A stretch of 64,000 bases of DNA, from contig CM022665.1 in the NCBI GenBank assembly GCA_012295275.1, positions 38,995,795 to 39,059,794 of the forward strand. The letters run 5' to 3'. Each line of letters opens with the position of its first letter. Position 1 is the stretch's first letter. Of the stretch, positions 63,649-64,000 are shown in pieces. This DNA comes from Chrysomallon squamiferum. Its lineage: Eukaryota > Mollusca > Gastropoda > Neomphalida > Peltospiridae. The notes below the pieces were generated by a model. That model had not been told where the DNA came from and did not search any database. It was given only the letters and a program-made list of their open reading frames with translations. The position numbers and the translations under genes were made by a program.

Positions 63649-64000
63649 GTAAGTGCATCTGTAATTAAAATGCACAAGCTGTATGCACTGTCAATACAAA
63701 ATTAGTTTCAGCTGATGCAAAAGTTAATGTTATCCGCATTGATCAGTAAACGTGTGAAAGAGGCCCAATACATTCGTATTGAGGACCGGTTTGGGTATAT
63801 CACTATATGATATAATTATTTTAAAATTATTTATTTTATTATTGTAGTTATAATTTATTTTAGTTTTTTTCTCTCTAAAAGATGGTACTGTGTGTTTTTC
63901 CAGAAAGCAACCAATTTGCTTTTCAACTGGATGATAATATATTTTGCTGTCTTGTTATTTCATACATATATATCATTATATCATATGGTGTACTAGATCG

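Noticed and set aside
1-64000. Search for CRISPR arrays, phage or bacterial defence systems
   Set aside because: All genes are spliced animal genes; the regular repeats are micro- or minisatellites without unique spacers.

Overview
This window is AT-rich animal nuclear DNA. The genes carry short exons with GT-AG introns, and the introns and intergenic DNA are dense in microsatellites, homopolymers and small tandem duplications. There are no operons, ribosome binding sites, tRNA or rRNA genes, CRISPR arrays or prokaryotic defence genes. The intron-rich XRN2, the peroxisomal GNPAT, a HEAT-repeat protein and a TMEM72-like pair suggest an invertebrate metazoan. A mollusc or other lophotrochozoan is my best guess from composition and gene style, and the sequence does not prove it.

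Layout. (1) 53-19399, minus strand: the whole coding region of XRN2, the nuclear 5'-3' exoribonuclease. I placed 31 coding exons giving a 941-residue protein. All exon phases chain except for one surplus base at the exon 2 acceptor. (2) 19400-19783: a compact divergent promoter with two opposed CCAAT boxes. (3) 19784-28150, plus strand: a 17-exon, 684-residue HEAT/ARM-repeat protein of unknown function, fully phased. (4) 31125-34456 and 39902-44495, both minus strand: two tandem paralogues of a small four-pass membrane protein that resembles TMEM72, with identical exon lengths in coding exons 2-4. (5) 44496-53644: a gene-poor stretch of microsatellites, minisatellites and degenerate repeats, with at best one candidate untranslated leader exon. 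(6) 53645-62067, minus strand: complete GNPAT (dihydroxyacetone-phosphate acyltransferase), 14 coding exons and 695 residues, with acyltransferase motifs and a C-terminal AKL peroxisomal signal. (7) 63580-63648, plus strand: the first coding exon of a signal-peptide protein that continues past the window.

The genes do not form a pathway. XRN2 and the HEAT gene are housekeeping-type neighbours sharing a promoter region. GNPAT starts ether-lipid (plasmalogen) synthesis. The TMEM72-like pair is a local duplication. The points most worth a second look are the reading-frame anomaly at XRN2 exon 2, the minisatellite that supplies the XRN2 stop codon, a hAT-like terminal-inverted-repeat element in an XRN2 intron, the uncharacterised HEAT protein with a Cys/Gly-rich insert, and the TMEM72-like pair with a shared TQT tail motif. 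I see no convincing evidence of a wholly new biological system.
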